DNA of 14,593 nucleotides from Myxococcales bacterium. GTDB taxonomy: Bacteria > Myxococcota > Polyangia > Fen-1088. Below the pieces are notes generated by a model, which made no database searches, had not been told where the DNA came from, and was given only the letters and a program-made list of their open reading frames with translations. The position numbers and the translations under genes were made by a program. Below are positions 1-7,334 of this stretch, piece after piece. Each line of letters opens with the position of its first letter. The stretch's first letter is position 1. The stretch covers positions 1 to 14,593 of the forward strand of contig PMLH01000211.1 of the NCBI GenBank assembly GCA_003159055.1, given 5' to 3'.

Positions 1-510
1 AACGTGTCGGCCAAGGACAAGGCCACCAACAAGGCGCAGCAGATCACCATCTCCGCGTCGTCGGGGCTTTCCGACGCCGAGGTTCAGCGCATGACCCGCG
101 AGGCGCAGGAGCACGAGGCCGACGACAAGAAGCGCCGCGAAGCGATCGAGGCGCGCAACCGCCTGGAGAGCCTGCAGTTCAGCGTGCAGAAGCACTTCGA
201 CGAGAACAAGGAGAAGATTCCTACCAGCGAGCGTGGCGCGCTGGAGGAGGCTCTCAAGGATGCTCGTTCGACGTTGGACGCGAACCGCGACGCTGTCGAT
301 GCCGAGGTCTTCAAGGGCGCGTTCGAGCGTCTGGAGAAGGCTTCGCACAAGATGGCCGAGGCTTTGTACAAGGCTGCCGGCGCTGCGGGCGGCGGACCTG
401 CCGGCGCGGGCCCGGACGGCACGGCGGGCGGCGGAGCTTCGACGGGCGACGGCGCGGGCAAGAAGGACGACGTGATCGACGCCGAGTACACCGAGACGCC
501 GAAGAATTAG
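1..510 (+). CDS. dnaK: Chaperone DnaK (Hsp70), C-terminal part only
   Basis: This is the 3' end of an Hsp70 chaperone; the gene begins before the window and is open in frame from base 1. The visible 169 residues start at the end of the substrate-binding beta sandwich (NVSAKDKAT, then QITISASSGLSDAEVQRM). They continue through the helical lid, with an LQFSVQKHFDENKEKIP segment and a final FERLEKASHKMAEALYK helix. A Gly/Ala-rich linker follows, at about visible residues 125-152. The end, DDVIDAEYTETPKN, matches the conserved DVVDAEF-type tail of bacterial DnaK, so the gene ends normally. DnaK binds exposed hydrophobic peptides in the cytoplasm in an ATP-driven cycle with DnaJ and GrpE. Neither partner gene follows it here; the next gene is lgt, after a spacer with a hairpin. 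Confidence 0.95.
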   Translation, partial: NVSAKDKATNKAQQITISASSGLSDAEVQRMTREAQEHEADDKKRREAIEARNRLESLQFSVQKHFDENKEKIPTSERGALEEALKDARSTLDANRDAVDAEVFKGAFERLEKASHKMAEALYKAAGAAGGGPAGAGPDGTAGGGASTGDGAGKKDDVIDAEYTETPKN

Positions 511-531
511 CTGGGGTTGTCGGGAAATTGC

Positions 532-553
532 GTGCCGCCTGAGGGGGCGGCAC
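532..553 (+). terminator. Hairpin after dnaK, possible terminator
   Basis: A perfect 8-bp inverted repeat, GTGCCGCC (532-539) and GGCGGCAC (546-553), has a six-base loop and lies 21 bases after the dnaK stop codon. It is GC-rich and well placed to end dnaK transcription or protect its 3' end. No T-run follows it, so it is not a classical intrinsic terminator. Its role is inferred from position only. Confidence 0.4.
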
Positions 554-574
554 TGCGCGAGGTCTGCTACTTTG

Positions 575-659
575 CGGTTCCGGAGCCGGGGGCCGGTTGC
601 CGGGACCGGAACCGGCCACGGAACCGGCCCCGGTTCCGGATCGGGATACCGGCCACCGG
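575..659. repeat. Degenerate CCGGNN hexamer repeat with strong inverted repeats
   Basis: About fourteen units of a CCGGNN-like hexamer run almost without break between dnaK and lgt, with small phase slips. Inverted pairs lie inside it. CGGAACCG (619-626) and CGGTTCCG (631-638) form an 8-bp stem with a four-base loop. CCGGAACCGG (606-615) is exactly complementary to CCGGTTCCGG (630-639) and also to CGGTTCCGG at 575-583, so alternative stems compete. A related repeat sits at 4481-4553. No function can be assigned; a structured leader of lgt or a slippage-prone tract are both possible. Confidence 0.7.
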
Positions 660-707
660 AATTCACCGCGTTTCCCGGCGATCCGAGAATCTGGTAAAAC
701 CGGCGCG

Positions 708-1796
708 ATGCTACAGATTCTCGCCCAGATTCCATCGAAGCCGCTGTTCGTCCTCGCGTTGGTCCTCGCCGCCGTGTCGGCGATTTGGAATGCGCGTGCG
801 CGCCGCCTCGATCCGAAGAAGCCGCGAAGCTCGACGCCTTTCTACCTACTGGTCGGCGCGTGGCTACTCATGGGGTTACGCGGGCATTCGTGGATTCCGT
901 CGGGCGGCATGTTTTCCGAGCCGTGGCTTCCAGTCCCGATCTTCTCGTACGGGGTGATGCTCGGAACCTCGATGGTGGTCGGGTGGTTTCTGGCCATGCG
1001 ATTGGCGAAGCAGGACGGCATTCCAGGCGAGCAGGCCGGCGCCATCTACATGTGGACCGCGGTCTGGGCCATCGCTGGGGCGCGCGTGCTCTACGTCATC
1101 ACCGAATGGAATGAGTTTGCCAATCCGATCGACATCTTTTTGCTGAACAAGGGCGGGCTGGTTGCCTACGGCGGCCTCATCGGCGGCTTCTTCGCGAGTT
1201 GGTACGGCTGCCACAAGCGCAAGATTCATCTCCTGAGGTGGGCAGATGTCTCGGCGCCTTCCGTGATTCTGGGCACCTCCATTACACGCATCGGATGCCT
1301 GCTCTTCGGGTGCGACTACGGTCGGCGCGCCGATGTTCCGTGGGCGATTCGATTTCCGCGCGAGGCCCCGGCCTGGCAAGACCACCTCGCGCATTTCGGC
1401 CTCGACAAGAACTCGCCGTGGTCATTTCCAGTCCACCCGACCCAGATTTACGAATCGCTCGCCGGCCTGGCAGTTTTCGGGCTGCTGATGTACCTGCGAC
1501 GTGTCCGGAAGTTCTCGGGCGAGGTGTTTCTTGCTTGGGTATTCGGCTACGGCGTTCTTCGCCCCATCATCGAGATCTATCGCGGCGATTCCGACCGCGG
1601 CAACGTGGGACCGCTTTCTACCTCGCAGTTCATCGGCATCGTTTCGGTCCTGGCAGGGCTCTTCCTGTTCGTCGCGCTGCTGCGAAAATACAAGGCTGAT
1701 CCGACTGCGCTTCGCTTGTGGGAACAGCCGCTCGCGGTTGCGGCCGAGGCTGCTCCGACAGCTCGCGGGTCACAGCGCCGCCGCCGCAAGCGCTAG
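708..1796 (+). CDS. lgt: Prolipoprotein diacylglyceryl transferase
   Basis: Lgt transfers diacylglycerol from phosphatidylglycerol to the lipobox cysteine of prolipoproteins at the inner membrane, the first step of lipoprotein maturation. The 362-residue product has the family core: a first core helix FSYGVMLGTSMVVGWFLAM (79-97), the glycine-rich AYGGLIGG (153-160), the RIGCLLFGCDYGRR signature with its conserved arginine (194-207), PVHPTQIYE (241-249), and a late E-I-Y-R segment (289-292) followed by GDSDRG. Start choice: ATG at 708 is the first ATG just before the hydrophobic N-terminus; an in-frame codon at 597 would read through the CCGG repeat. The core begins only near residue 78. The preceding extension holds one clear (11-27) and one shorter (44-56) hydrophobic stretch. 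The C-terminus is basic (SQRRRRKR). No Shine-Dalgarno sequence is visible; a TAAAAC hexamer ends seven bases before ATG. Confidence 0.93.
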   Translation: MLQILAQIPSKPLFVLALVLAAVSAIWNARARRLDPKKPRSSTPFYLLVGAWLLMGLRGHSWIPSGGMFSEPWLPVPIFSYGVMLGTSMVVGWFLAMRLAKQDGIPGEQAGAIYMWTAVWAIAGARVLYVITEWNEFANPIDIFLLNKGGLVAYGGLIGGFFASWYGCHKRKIHLLRWADVSAPSVILGTSITRIGCLLFGCDYGRRADVPWAIRFPREAPAWQDHLAHFGLDKNSPWSFPVHPTQIYESLAGLAVFGLLMYLRRVRKFSGEVFLAWVFGYGVLRPIIEIYRGDSDRGNVGPLSTSQFIGIVSVLAGLFLFVALLRKYKADPTALRLWEQPLAVAAEAAPTARGSQRRRRKR

Positions 1797-1835
1797 GTCC
1801 GGGTTACCGCGACAGGCTCCTAGCCCGACAAAGTG

Positions 1836-1850
1836 GCCCCGGCCCGGGGC
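1836..1850 (+). terminator. Short GC hairpin after lgt
   Basis: GCCCCG (1836-1841) and CGGGGC (1845-1850) can form a tight 6-bp stem with a three-base loop, about 40 bases after the lgt stop. GGTTTGATG follows, which is only weakly T-rich. It may end lgt transcription or reduce read-through into the next gene, but the evidence is positional and the hairpin could be chance in GC-rich DNA. Confidence 0.25.
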
Positions 1851-1896
1851 GGTTTGATGTATAAAGCTGGCCGGTAATTTGATCGCGGGGGAGAAC

Positions 1897-2430
1897 ATGA
1901 GTCTCAAGCGTAGTCATGCCAGCACACGATCCACCTCCAGCGGGGGGGATTCCGGGGCCAAACTAGGGCGACAGGAATTCTTCGACGAGCTCAAGAAGCA
2001 TGCCCAGAGCGGACAGGTCTTCACGCCGGTCGACATTTCCATGGCCATCGGGGCCGGCGAAGCGGCGGTCTCGCGTGCTCTGCTGGGACTGGCGGCCGAG
2101 GGATATCTCGAGAAAGTCGAAACCGGGAAGTATCGCTCGACGCCTTTCCTCGAAGTTCCGCAGGCGGAATTCCTAAAAGCCCTCGCGCGCGCCTCCAAGA
2201 CCGATTCCACACGCCAGAGGGATCTGTCGGAGATCGGCAGGCTCAAGCAGAACAACGACGTGATGCGTGCCAAGCTGCTCGGAGCTTTGGCCGAGCGCGA
2301 TCACTACCTCGCGGTCTTGAAAAAGCACGGAATCGATCCCGGACCCGTGCCAGCGCCTGCGGTCCAGCCGGCCGCGCCTTCGGAGGCCGCCGCGGCGGAT
2401 GCGTCGGCGCCTGCAGAATCGTCCAGCTAG
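1897..2430 (+). CDS. Putative winged-helix protein with coiled coil, unknown function
   Basis: I do not recognise a named family. The 177-residue product has a Ser/Thr-rich, probably disordered start (1-22), then a segment from about 25 to 85 that reads as a winged helix. Its parts are a helix GRQEFFDELKKHA, a helix-turn-helix-like VDISMAIGAGEAAVSRALLG, then AAEGYLEKVETGKYRST, which resembles a beta wing. A charged heptad-like helix follows (about 105-143, RQRDLSEIGRLKQNNDVMRA), then an Ala/Pro-rich tail. The start at ATG 1897 is supported by GGGGGAG four bases upstream; TTG at 1879 in the same frame has no such site. The gene ends nine bases before the FHA gene, so the two are very likely co-transcribed. 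A transcription regulator or scaffold is a reasonable guess, inferred from fold resemblance only. Confidence 0.72.
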   Translation: MSLKRSHASTRSTSSGGDSGAKLGRQEFFDELKKHAQSGQVFTPVDISMAIGAGEAAVSRALLGLAAEGYLEKVETGKYRSTPFLEVPQAEFLKALARASKTDSTRQRDLSEIGRLKQNNDVMRAKLLGALAERDHYLAVLKKHGIDPGPVPAPAVQPAAPSEAAAADASAPAESSS

Positions 2431-2439
2431 CCGACCGCG

Positions 2440-3456
2440 ATGATATTGCGCTTCTCGGTACGCGCCGGGCGCAAAACAAGGCAGGGCGACGCCTCCGGTG
2501 CCGAGACGTGGCGTGTGGTGGACGCCTCGCTGGTGGGCGGTCAGGTCCTGATTGGGCGAGAGCCTGGGGCAGCCATCGAGCTGCCCTTTGCGGCGGTTTC
2601 GGCGCGCCACGCCCGCGTGTTTCGCGAGGCGAGCGGCTATCGCGTCGAGGATCTCGGCAGTGCCAACGGTACACTGCTGGGGGCTCGGCGCTTGCAGGCT
2701 CATGCACCTCTGCCGATTGCCGCCGGGGAAATCCTCGAGGTTGCGGGCATTCGTCTCCGCTTCGACGGCGAGCTGCCCGACCAGGACGCATCTATGCACG
2801 GAAGCACGGACACCTTGGCGCGACGCTTGGTTCATGACGTCTTCTCCGCCTGTCCACCCGGCGAAGTGGTCCATCTGATCGGCCTCGATGGTCCAGGTGC
2901 TGGTCGCGAGTTGGCCTTGGTTTCCTTTGAACGGCCACTCCTCGTCGGACGCGGCGAAAACTGTGACCTGGTCCTTTGCGACGAGGACGTCTCGCGCGAG
3001 CATGCCGCGTTCGAGCGCAGCACCGCTGGCGTCACCCTGCGAGACCTCGGTTCGAAAAACGGTGTCGAGGTGCAAGGCCAGAAGGTTGCGGGCCCCTGCC
3101 GGTTGCGCGACAGCGACATCGTGCGCATAGGGCAAACGCGCTTGCGACTCATCGACCCCGAGGATCGCTACCTTCGCCAGCTCCAGGACGCCGATGCGAT
3201 TGCAAAATCAGACTTGCCCGCTGCTGTCTTGTCGCCTGTTACGGCAGCGGGACGAACGCTCCGGGCTACCTCGGCAGCTCCGGACTTGGCCGAGTCCCCC
3301 GAAAACGACGGCGAAACCGGCGGTCCTGCCGTTCCCCCAGCCGGTGCGGGCGTCGCGACCAATCCGAGTCGACTGCCGGCTTTGGCCCGTGCCGTGGCTG
3401 TCCTTGTCTTGTTGTCGGTAGTCGGACTTGTGCTAGCACTTGCGTTTGGCTACTAG
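2440..3456 (+). CDS. Tail-anchored protein with two FHA domains
   Basis: FHA domains bind phosphothreonine peptides and usually work beside Ser/Thr kinases. This 338-residue protein has two. The first spans about residues 35-105, with the GR of VLIGREPG at 39-40, S54 and H57 in SARH, and LGSANGT (72-78). The second spans about 164-235, with VGRGENCDL (169-177), S185 and H188 in SREH, and LGSKNG (203-208). All key phosphopeptide-binding positions are therefore present in both. A Pro/Ala/Gly-rich linker (about 260-312) leads to one C-terminal hydrophobic helix (314-336) ending at the last residues, with no N-terminal signal. This predicts a tail-anchored protein with both FHA domains in the cytoplasm. 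It lies nine bases after the winged-helix gene and 27 bases before manA. No kinase gene is visible in the window. No good ribosome binding site is seen, so translational coupling to the upstream gene is likely. Confidence 0.88.
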   Translation: MILRFSVRAGRKTRQGDASGAETWRVVDASLVGGQVLIGREPGAAIELPFAAVSARHARVFREASGYRVEDLGSANGTLLGARRLQAHAPLPIAAGEILEVAGIRLRFDGELPDQDASMHGSTDTLARRLVHDVFSACPPGEVVHLIGLDGPGAGRELALVSFERPLLVGRGENCDLVLCDEDVSREHAAFERSTAGVTLRDLGSKNGVEVQGQKVAGPCRLRDSDIVRIGQTRLRLIDPEDRYLRQLQDADAIAKSDLPAAVLSPVTAAGRTLRATSAAPDLAESPENDGETGGPAVPPAGAGVATNPSRLPALARAVAVLVLLSVVGLVLALAFGY

Positions 3457-3483
3457 GTGTAGTCAAAGAACGGCTCGCTACGC

Positions 3484-4467
3484 ATGGAAGTCCGTGTCCC
3501 ACTGATTTTTCATTCCGTCTACCAACCCTTGGTGTGGGGCGGTCGGCGTATGGAGAGATGGGGGCGTACTTTGCCGCCAGGACCGATCGGCGAGGCGTGG
3601 GAGCTGGCGGACCATGAACGCGGCATGAGCGTGGTGGCGGATGGGCCGCTGGCGGGCAAGCGGCTGCGAGACGTGGTCACCGCCGCCGGGGCTGCGCTGG
3701 TGGGGGACGGTTTCGTGGGTGGCGAGTTTCCGCTGATGGTGAAGCTGATCGACGCGACTTTGCGCCTCAGCGTTCAGGTTCATCCCGATGCCGCGCTGGC
3801 TCGCAAGCTGGGCGTTGGCCAGCACGGCAAGACCGAGTGCTGGTTCTTTCTCGACGATGGCGGCGAAATATGCCAGGGCACCCAGGTGGGAATAGGCCGC
3901 AAGGAGTTCGAGCGCGCCTTGGTTGAGCAGCATGTGCCGGGCACCCTTAACCGGTTCGAGGCGCGCAAGGGCGATGTCTTTTTCTTGCCGGCGCGCACGG
4001 TGCACGCCCTGGGTGAAGGCTGCTTGCTCTACGAGGTGCAGCAGACCTCGGACATCACCTTCCGGGTGTTCGACTGGGACCGGCTGGGCCTCGACGGAAA
4101 GCCGCGCTCCTTGCACGTGACCGAATCGATGGAAACCATCGATTTTTCGCGCACCGGCTTCGGGCCGCACGCCCCGCAGCCATGGCGCAAGCTCGGCGAT
4201 TCCGTGAGCGAAGAACGCGAGCTCATAGCGTGTGCGCATTTTGTCCTGCGCGAGCAGATCGTGCGCGAGTCGCTCGACCACTCCACCGACAGCCTCTGCG
4301 CGGTCGTGACCTGCCTCTCAGGTCACGGGAAGCTCGCCACGCCGGCGGGCAAGGTGGTCCTATCGCCGCTGCAAACAGTGCTTGTGCCCGCCGACGCCGG
4401 GTCGTGGCGTGTGGAAATTTCCAGCGGCTCCGTGAGCCTGCTGGTGGCGACGCCGCGATTCGGTTGA
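3484..4467 (+). CDS. manA: Mannose-6-phosphate isomerase, class I short form
   Basis: This enzyme interconverts fructose-6-phosphate and mannose-6-phosphate, feeding GDP-mannose and polysaccharide synthesis. The 327-residue length and motifs match the short type found in Bacillus rather than the longer enterobacterial form. An early LVWGG (16-20) and GEAWELADH (37-44) begin the cupin. The zinc ligands appear in QVHPD (Q98, H100), KTECW (E118) and RTVHALGEG (H174). VFDWDRLGLDGKPRSLHV (195-212) matches the Y/F-DWDR-DGK-R-LH block of the family. A second, more divergent cupin half follows to the end. The gene is the last of a plus-strand run with the FHA protein and converges on ffh. Overlap of function with the FHA protein is not implied by sequence; the link is proximity only. 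Confidence 0.93.
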   Translation: MEVRVPLIFHSVYQPLVWGGRRMERWGRTLPPGPIGEAWELADHERGMSVVADGPLAGKRLRDVVTAAGAALVGDGFVGGEFPLMVKLIDATLRLSVQVHPDAALARKLGVGQHGKTECWFFLDDGGEICQGTQVGIGRKEFERALVEQHVPGTLNRFEARKGDVFFLPARTVHALGEGCLLYEVQQTSDITFRVFDWDRLGLDGKPRSLHVTESMETIDFSRTGFGPHAPQPWRKLGDSVSEERELIACAHFVLREQIVRESLDHSTDSLCAVVTCLSGHGKLATPAGKVVLSPLQTVLVPADAGSWRVEISSGSVSLLVATPRFG

Positions 4468-4480
4468 TCGGTATTCTCTT

Positions 4481-4553
4481 CCGGAAGCGGCGGCCGTGGC
4501 CGGTTCCGTAGACCGGTTCCGGCTACCGGCTCCGGCTGCCGGCTTCGGCGCTA
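4481..4553. repeat. CCGG-rich tandem repeat with 13-bp units between manA and ffh
   Basis: The space between the convergent manA and ffh genes is almost filled by a CCGG-type repeat. Near-tandem 13-bp units are visible: CCGGTTCCGTAGA (4500-4512), CCGGTTCCGGCTA (4513-4525) and CCGGCTCCGGCTG (4526-4538), then a decayed copy running up to the ffh stop codon. Each 13-mer looks like a 6-mer plus a 7-mer of the same CCGGNN unit seen at 575-659. At the left edge CGGAA (4482-4486) and TTCCG (4504-4508) flank the near-palindrome CGGCCGTGGCCG, which could fold as a two-way terminator hairpin. Confidence 0.65.
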
Positions 4554-6146
4554 CCGTTTGCGAGCCTTCTTACGCGCTTTGCGTGCGTCCTTGCGCTTCC
4601 GCTTCTCTTTGGCCCGGTCCACGTTGCGGGTGGGCGCTTGGAAATGGCCGCGCTCGCGCGACTGCATATTCATCATGCCGGCGAGCTGGTCCATATCCAT
4701 CCCGCCCAGCATCTTGCGCGCCTGGTTCAGCTGGCCGAGTTGCTTGAAGCCCGGGATCTTGCCGAGCAGTCCGGACGACGCTCCAAGCTGCATCATCATC
4801 TGCCGCATCATCGCGAAGCGGTTGAGCAGGTCGGCGACTTCCGATTCTTTGCGACCGCAGCCGCGGGCCACACGGGCAAGCCGGCTGTGGTCGAAGAAGG
4901 CGCTGCGCTTCTTCTTGCGCTTGCCAGCGTCGACGACCTCTTCCCAGCTGGTGATGACGAATTGCTCGGGCTGGCGGCGTTCGGCGTCGGTCATCGAGGA
5001 GATGATCGAACCGATACGGACCAGCTCGTTGTCGTCGACTTGGATATTCGCGTCGGCGACGCCGGGTATTTTCTCCACCATCTCCGACAGCGGCCCCATC
5101 TTCTTCAGGATGGAGATCTGGTCGAGGAAGTCGTTCATGTCGAACTTCCCCTTCAGCATCCGCAAGGCGTCCTGCTCGGCCTTTTCCTCGTCGACGACTT
5201 CTTCGAACTGCTGCACCAGCCCCACCACGTCGCCGCGGCCGAGGATTCGGCTGGCCATGCCTTCGGGGCGGAATTCCTCCAGGCGGTCGAGCGATTCGCC
5301 CATACCGACGAACTTCACCGGCTTCCCAGTCACGGCCTTCACCGACAGCGCCGCTCCGCCGCGGGCATCGCCGTCTAGCTTGGTCAGGATGACGCCATCG
5401 TAGTTGAGCCAGTCGTTGAAGGTCTTGGCCGTGGCGACCGCGTCCTGGCCGATCATGGCGTCGATCACGAAGAAGATGTTGGCCGGGTTGGTGCGGCGCT
5501 TGATCTCCTTCAGCTCGTTCATGAGCAACTCGTCGATGGCGAGGCGGCCGGCGGTGTCGAAGATGACCGTATCGCGGCCATTCTCGGCGGCGAAGCGCTG
5601 GGCTTTTTCGCAGATCAGGGGCGGACTGCCGCCCGGCTCAGCGAAGACCGGCATGGCCAGGCTTTGGCCCAGAACTTTGAGCTGTTCGATGGCGGCGGGG
5701 CGGTACACGTCGGCCGCGACCAACAGCGGTCGCCGCCCCAGCTTTTCCAAGTAGCGTGCGAGTTTTCCCACGGTCGTCGTCTTGCCGCTGCCCTGCAGAC
5801 CGACCATCATGATGCCGGTCGGCCCCTTCTTGGCGAAGCGCAAGTCGGTATCAACCGGTCCCATGAGCTCGACCAGCTCGTCGTGGCAGAGCTTGACGAA
5901 GTGGTCTTCCGGGCTGACGCGTCGGACCTTTTCCTTGCTGGTCGCGCGCACCTTGACGATGACGCCGACCGCCTTTTCCTTGACCTGTTTGCAGAATTGC
6001 TGGACGACCTCGAAGCCGACGTCAGCTTCCAGCAGGGCCGTTCGAACCTCGCCCAGCGCTTCATCTACGGTCTTGTCATCAAGCTCTGCCAAGCCCTGGA
6101 ATTTCTGCTTGGCGGACCGGAATCCTTTGGTCAGTGTCTCGAACAT
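4551..6146 (-). CDS. ffh: Signal recognition particle GTPase Ffh
   Basis: Ffh binds SRP RNA and the signal sequences of nascent membrane proteins, and targets them to FtsY and the translocon. The 531-residue product has the N domain (1-100), then the NG GTPase: GLQGSGKT (117-124), DVYRPAAIEQL (146-156), DTAGR (197-201) and TKLDGDARGG (255-264). The methionine-rich M domain starts near 328. The SRP-RNA-binding helix reads SRLARVARGCG (421-431), where the usual ending is GSG. Just before it, about 400-420 (TSWEEVVDAGKRKKKRSAFF) is extra sequence compared with typical Ffh, in which SRxxRIA follows a few residues after the NPD-like motif (here QPEQFVI). The C-terminal tail (509-531) is a dense Lys/Arg stretch. 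No Shine-Dalgarno sequence precedes ATG 6146. It is the last gene of the minus-strand run, 47 bases after the HEAT gene. Confidence 0.97.
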   Translation of the reverse strand: MFETLTKGFRSAKQKFQGLAELDDKTVDEALGEVRTALLEADVGFEVVQQFCKQVKEKAVGVIVKVRATSKEKVRRVSPEDHFVKLCHDELVELMGPVDTDLRFAKKGPTGIMMVGLQGSGKTTTVGKLARYLEKLGRRPLLVAADVYRPAAIEQLKVLGQSLAMPVFAEPGGSPPLICEKAQRFAAENGRDTVIFDTAGRLAIDELLMNELKEIKRRTNPANIFFVIDAMIGQDAVATAKTFNDWLNYDGVILTKLDGDARGGAALSVKAVTGKPVKFVGMGESLDRLEEFRPEGMASRILGRGDVVGLVQQFEEVVDEEKAEQDALRMLKGKFDMNDFLDQISILKKMGPLSEMVEKIPGVADANIQVDDNELVRIGSIISSMTDAERRQPEQFVITSWEEVVDAGKRKKKRSAFFDHSRLARVARGCGRKESEVADLLNRFAMMRQMMMQLGASSGLLGKIPGFKQLGQLNQARKMLGGMDMDQLAGMMNMQSRERGHFQAPTRNVDRAKEKRKRKDARKARKKARKR

Positions 6147-6155
6147 AGGGCGCGC

Positions 6156-6161
6156 AATCTA
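6156..6161 (-). promoter_or_regulatory. Possible -10 element close to the ffh start
   Basis: On the minus strand TAGATT lies nine bases before the ffh ATG. If it works as a -10 element, transcription would begin two or three bases before the start codon, giving a nearly leaderless mRNA. No matching -35 is seen, and ffh could equally be transcribed from the upstream genes. Confidence 0.25.
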
Positions 6162-6193
6162 CCACAGCCCCGGCGGTTCTTTCTTGGGAGTGG

Positions 6194-7300
6194 CTATCGC
6201 TTTTTTGGGGCAGGACTGTTGTCGCGGTTTTGCCACCAGGCGATCCAGCGTTGTCGGGCCTCCTCGCGGTCGCGTTCAGGCAAATCGTAGTGGTAGCCGA
6301 AGTATTCCCCGCACACCTCGTAAAGCTCGTTGGACGCCAGCAAGCGCAGCTCCGGGGTCTTGTGCGCGAGACCTTCCAAGAGCCACTCGATGCGCGACCG
6401 GCTGCCCATCGCCGACCACCATTCAAGCCAACGCTTGGCTTTTCGGCCCAGGTCCTCGCAGGTCAGAGTGACCAAGGTGGCCTGGGCAGCGTCGGCCACC
6501 TTGGAATCGGCGGCTTCCAGCAGCTCGATGATGACGGGGACGGCGTTCTTGTCGCGCAAGTGCGCCAGCGCCTGCAGCGCGGTGGTCGCCACGGTCGGAT
6601 TCTTGTCGTAGGTCTTCTTTTCCAGGCCACAGCGGAGCTCGATCACGCGTGGGTTGCCAAGGCGGCGGGACAGGTGCCGCAGCGCCGATTTCCGCGCCGC
6701 CGCGTCGCCGAGCCGGGCGGCGGCGATGAAGGTGTCTACCGGATCAATGCCCGCCATGACCGGGGTTGGCGTTGGCATGTCCGGGCGGGAACTGTCGCCC
6801 ACCACCTTGCGCGCATCTGCCGTGCCCACCAATCTTGCCAGTAGGGCCAGATAGCGCGGCGGTACGGGAAGGCCGTAAAGGACATGGAGAAGGCCTCGGA
6901 ACCGGACCTCGCAGACCAAGAAGGGCTCGACCAGCAGGGCGTGCTTTTCCGACCAGGCCAAGAGCGCGTCGTGGTCGTGCTCGGGGCGGACCCAAACGTC
7001 GAGCGCGTCGTTGTGCTTCGCCACGGGGGCGGCGCCCAGCTTCTGAGCGGCCGCAACGTCGATCCAGTGCTTTGCGGACGCGTCGGGCAGGGCGGTCAGC
7101 ATGCGGGGCAAGACCAGCGGAATGCCGATGATCTCCGCCAAATGGATGGCCAGCGTTTCTTCGTCGGTGGCTCGCAGCTCAAGCAGCGCTGTGTCCAGTC
7201 CGCCGCCGTAGAGTTTCTTGCGCTGCTCGGCCTCAATGGCAGCGTCGCGCGTGATCACGCCACGGCGGACGAGTGCCTGCGCAATCTCTGACAGGGGCAT
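6194..7300 (-). CDS. MshEN-domain protein with C-terminal HEAT repeats
   Basis: The first about 140 residues resemble the N-terminal domain of type II secretion and type IV pilus ATPases (MshEN / GspE-N). They read IAQALVRRGVITRDAAIEAEQ, then LDTALLELRATDEETLAIHLAEIIGIPLV, and later VAKHNDALDVWVRPEHD and ALLVEPFLVCEVRF, which match the usual order of that domain. No ATPase domain follows. After a linker (about 160-186), residues 187-357 form HEAT-like helical repeats, two of which end in a Trp motif (RWLEWW 290-295, RWIAWW 351-356). In other proteins MshEN domains can bind cyclic di-GMP, but I cannot confirm the ligand motif here. The start is set at ATG 7300, where the domain begins; longer in-frame starts would overlap the RDD gene. 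A 368-residue cytoplasmic scaffold or adaptor is the likely role (inference). Confidence 0.82.
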   Translation of the reverse strand: MPLSEIAQALVRRGVITRDAAIEAEQRKKLYGGGLDTALLELRATDEETLAIHLAEIIGIPLVLPRMLTALPDASAKHWIDVAAAQKLGAAPVAKHNDALDVWVRPEHDHDALLAWSEKHALLVEPFLVCEVRFRGLLHVLYGLPVPPRYLALLARLVGTADARKVVGDSSRPDMPTPTPVMAGIDPVDTFIAAARLGDAAARKSALRHLSRRLGNPRVIELRCGLEKKTYDKNPTVATTALQALAHLRDKNAVPVIIELLEAADSKVADAAQATLVTLTCEDLGRKAKRWLEWWSAMGSRSRIEWLLEGLAHKTPELRLLASNELYEVCGEYFGYHYDLPERDREEARQRWIAWWQNRDNSPAPKKR

Positions 7301-7334
7301 GGTCTTGTTTCTGGGTCCAGTCTCGCGTGTCGCG

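Noticed and set aside
597..707. Upstream extension of lgt from an earlier in-frame start
   Set aside because: It would translate the CCGG repeat into Pro-rich sequence unlike Lgt; ATG 708 fits better.
1860..1865. TATAAA as a promoter for the winged-helix gene
   Set aside because: No -35 at a suitable distance and no proper extended -10; too weak to list as a feature.
2173..3135. Long open frame of 320 codons on the minus strand opposite the winged-helix and FHA genes
   Set aside because: It lies antisense to two well-supported genes, its translation shows no domain and is rich in Arg and Gly as expected for a GC-rich shadow frame.
5664..6290. Open frame on the plus strand opposite the 5' part of ffh
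   Set aside because: It is antisense to the conserved GTPase domain of ffh and spans its start; the acidic product mirrors the ffh codons.
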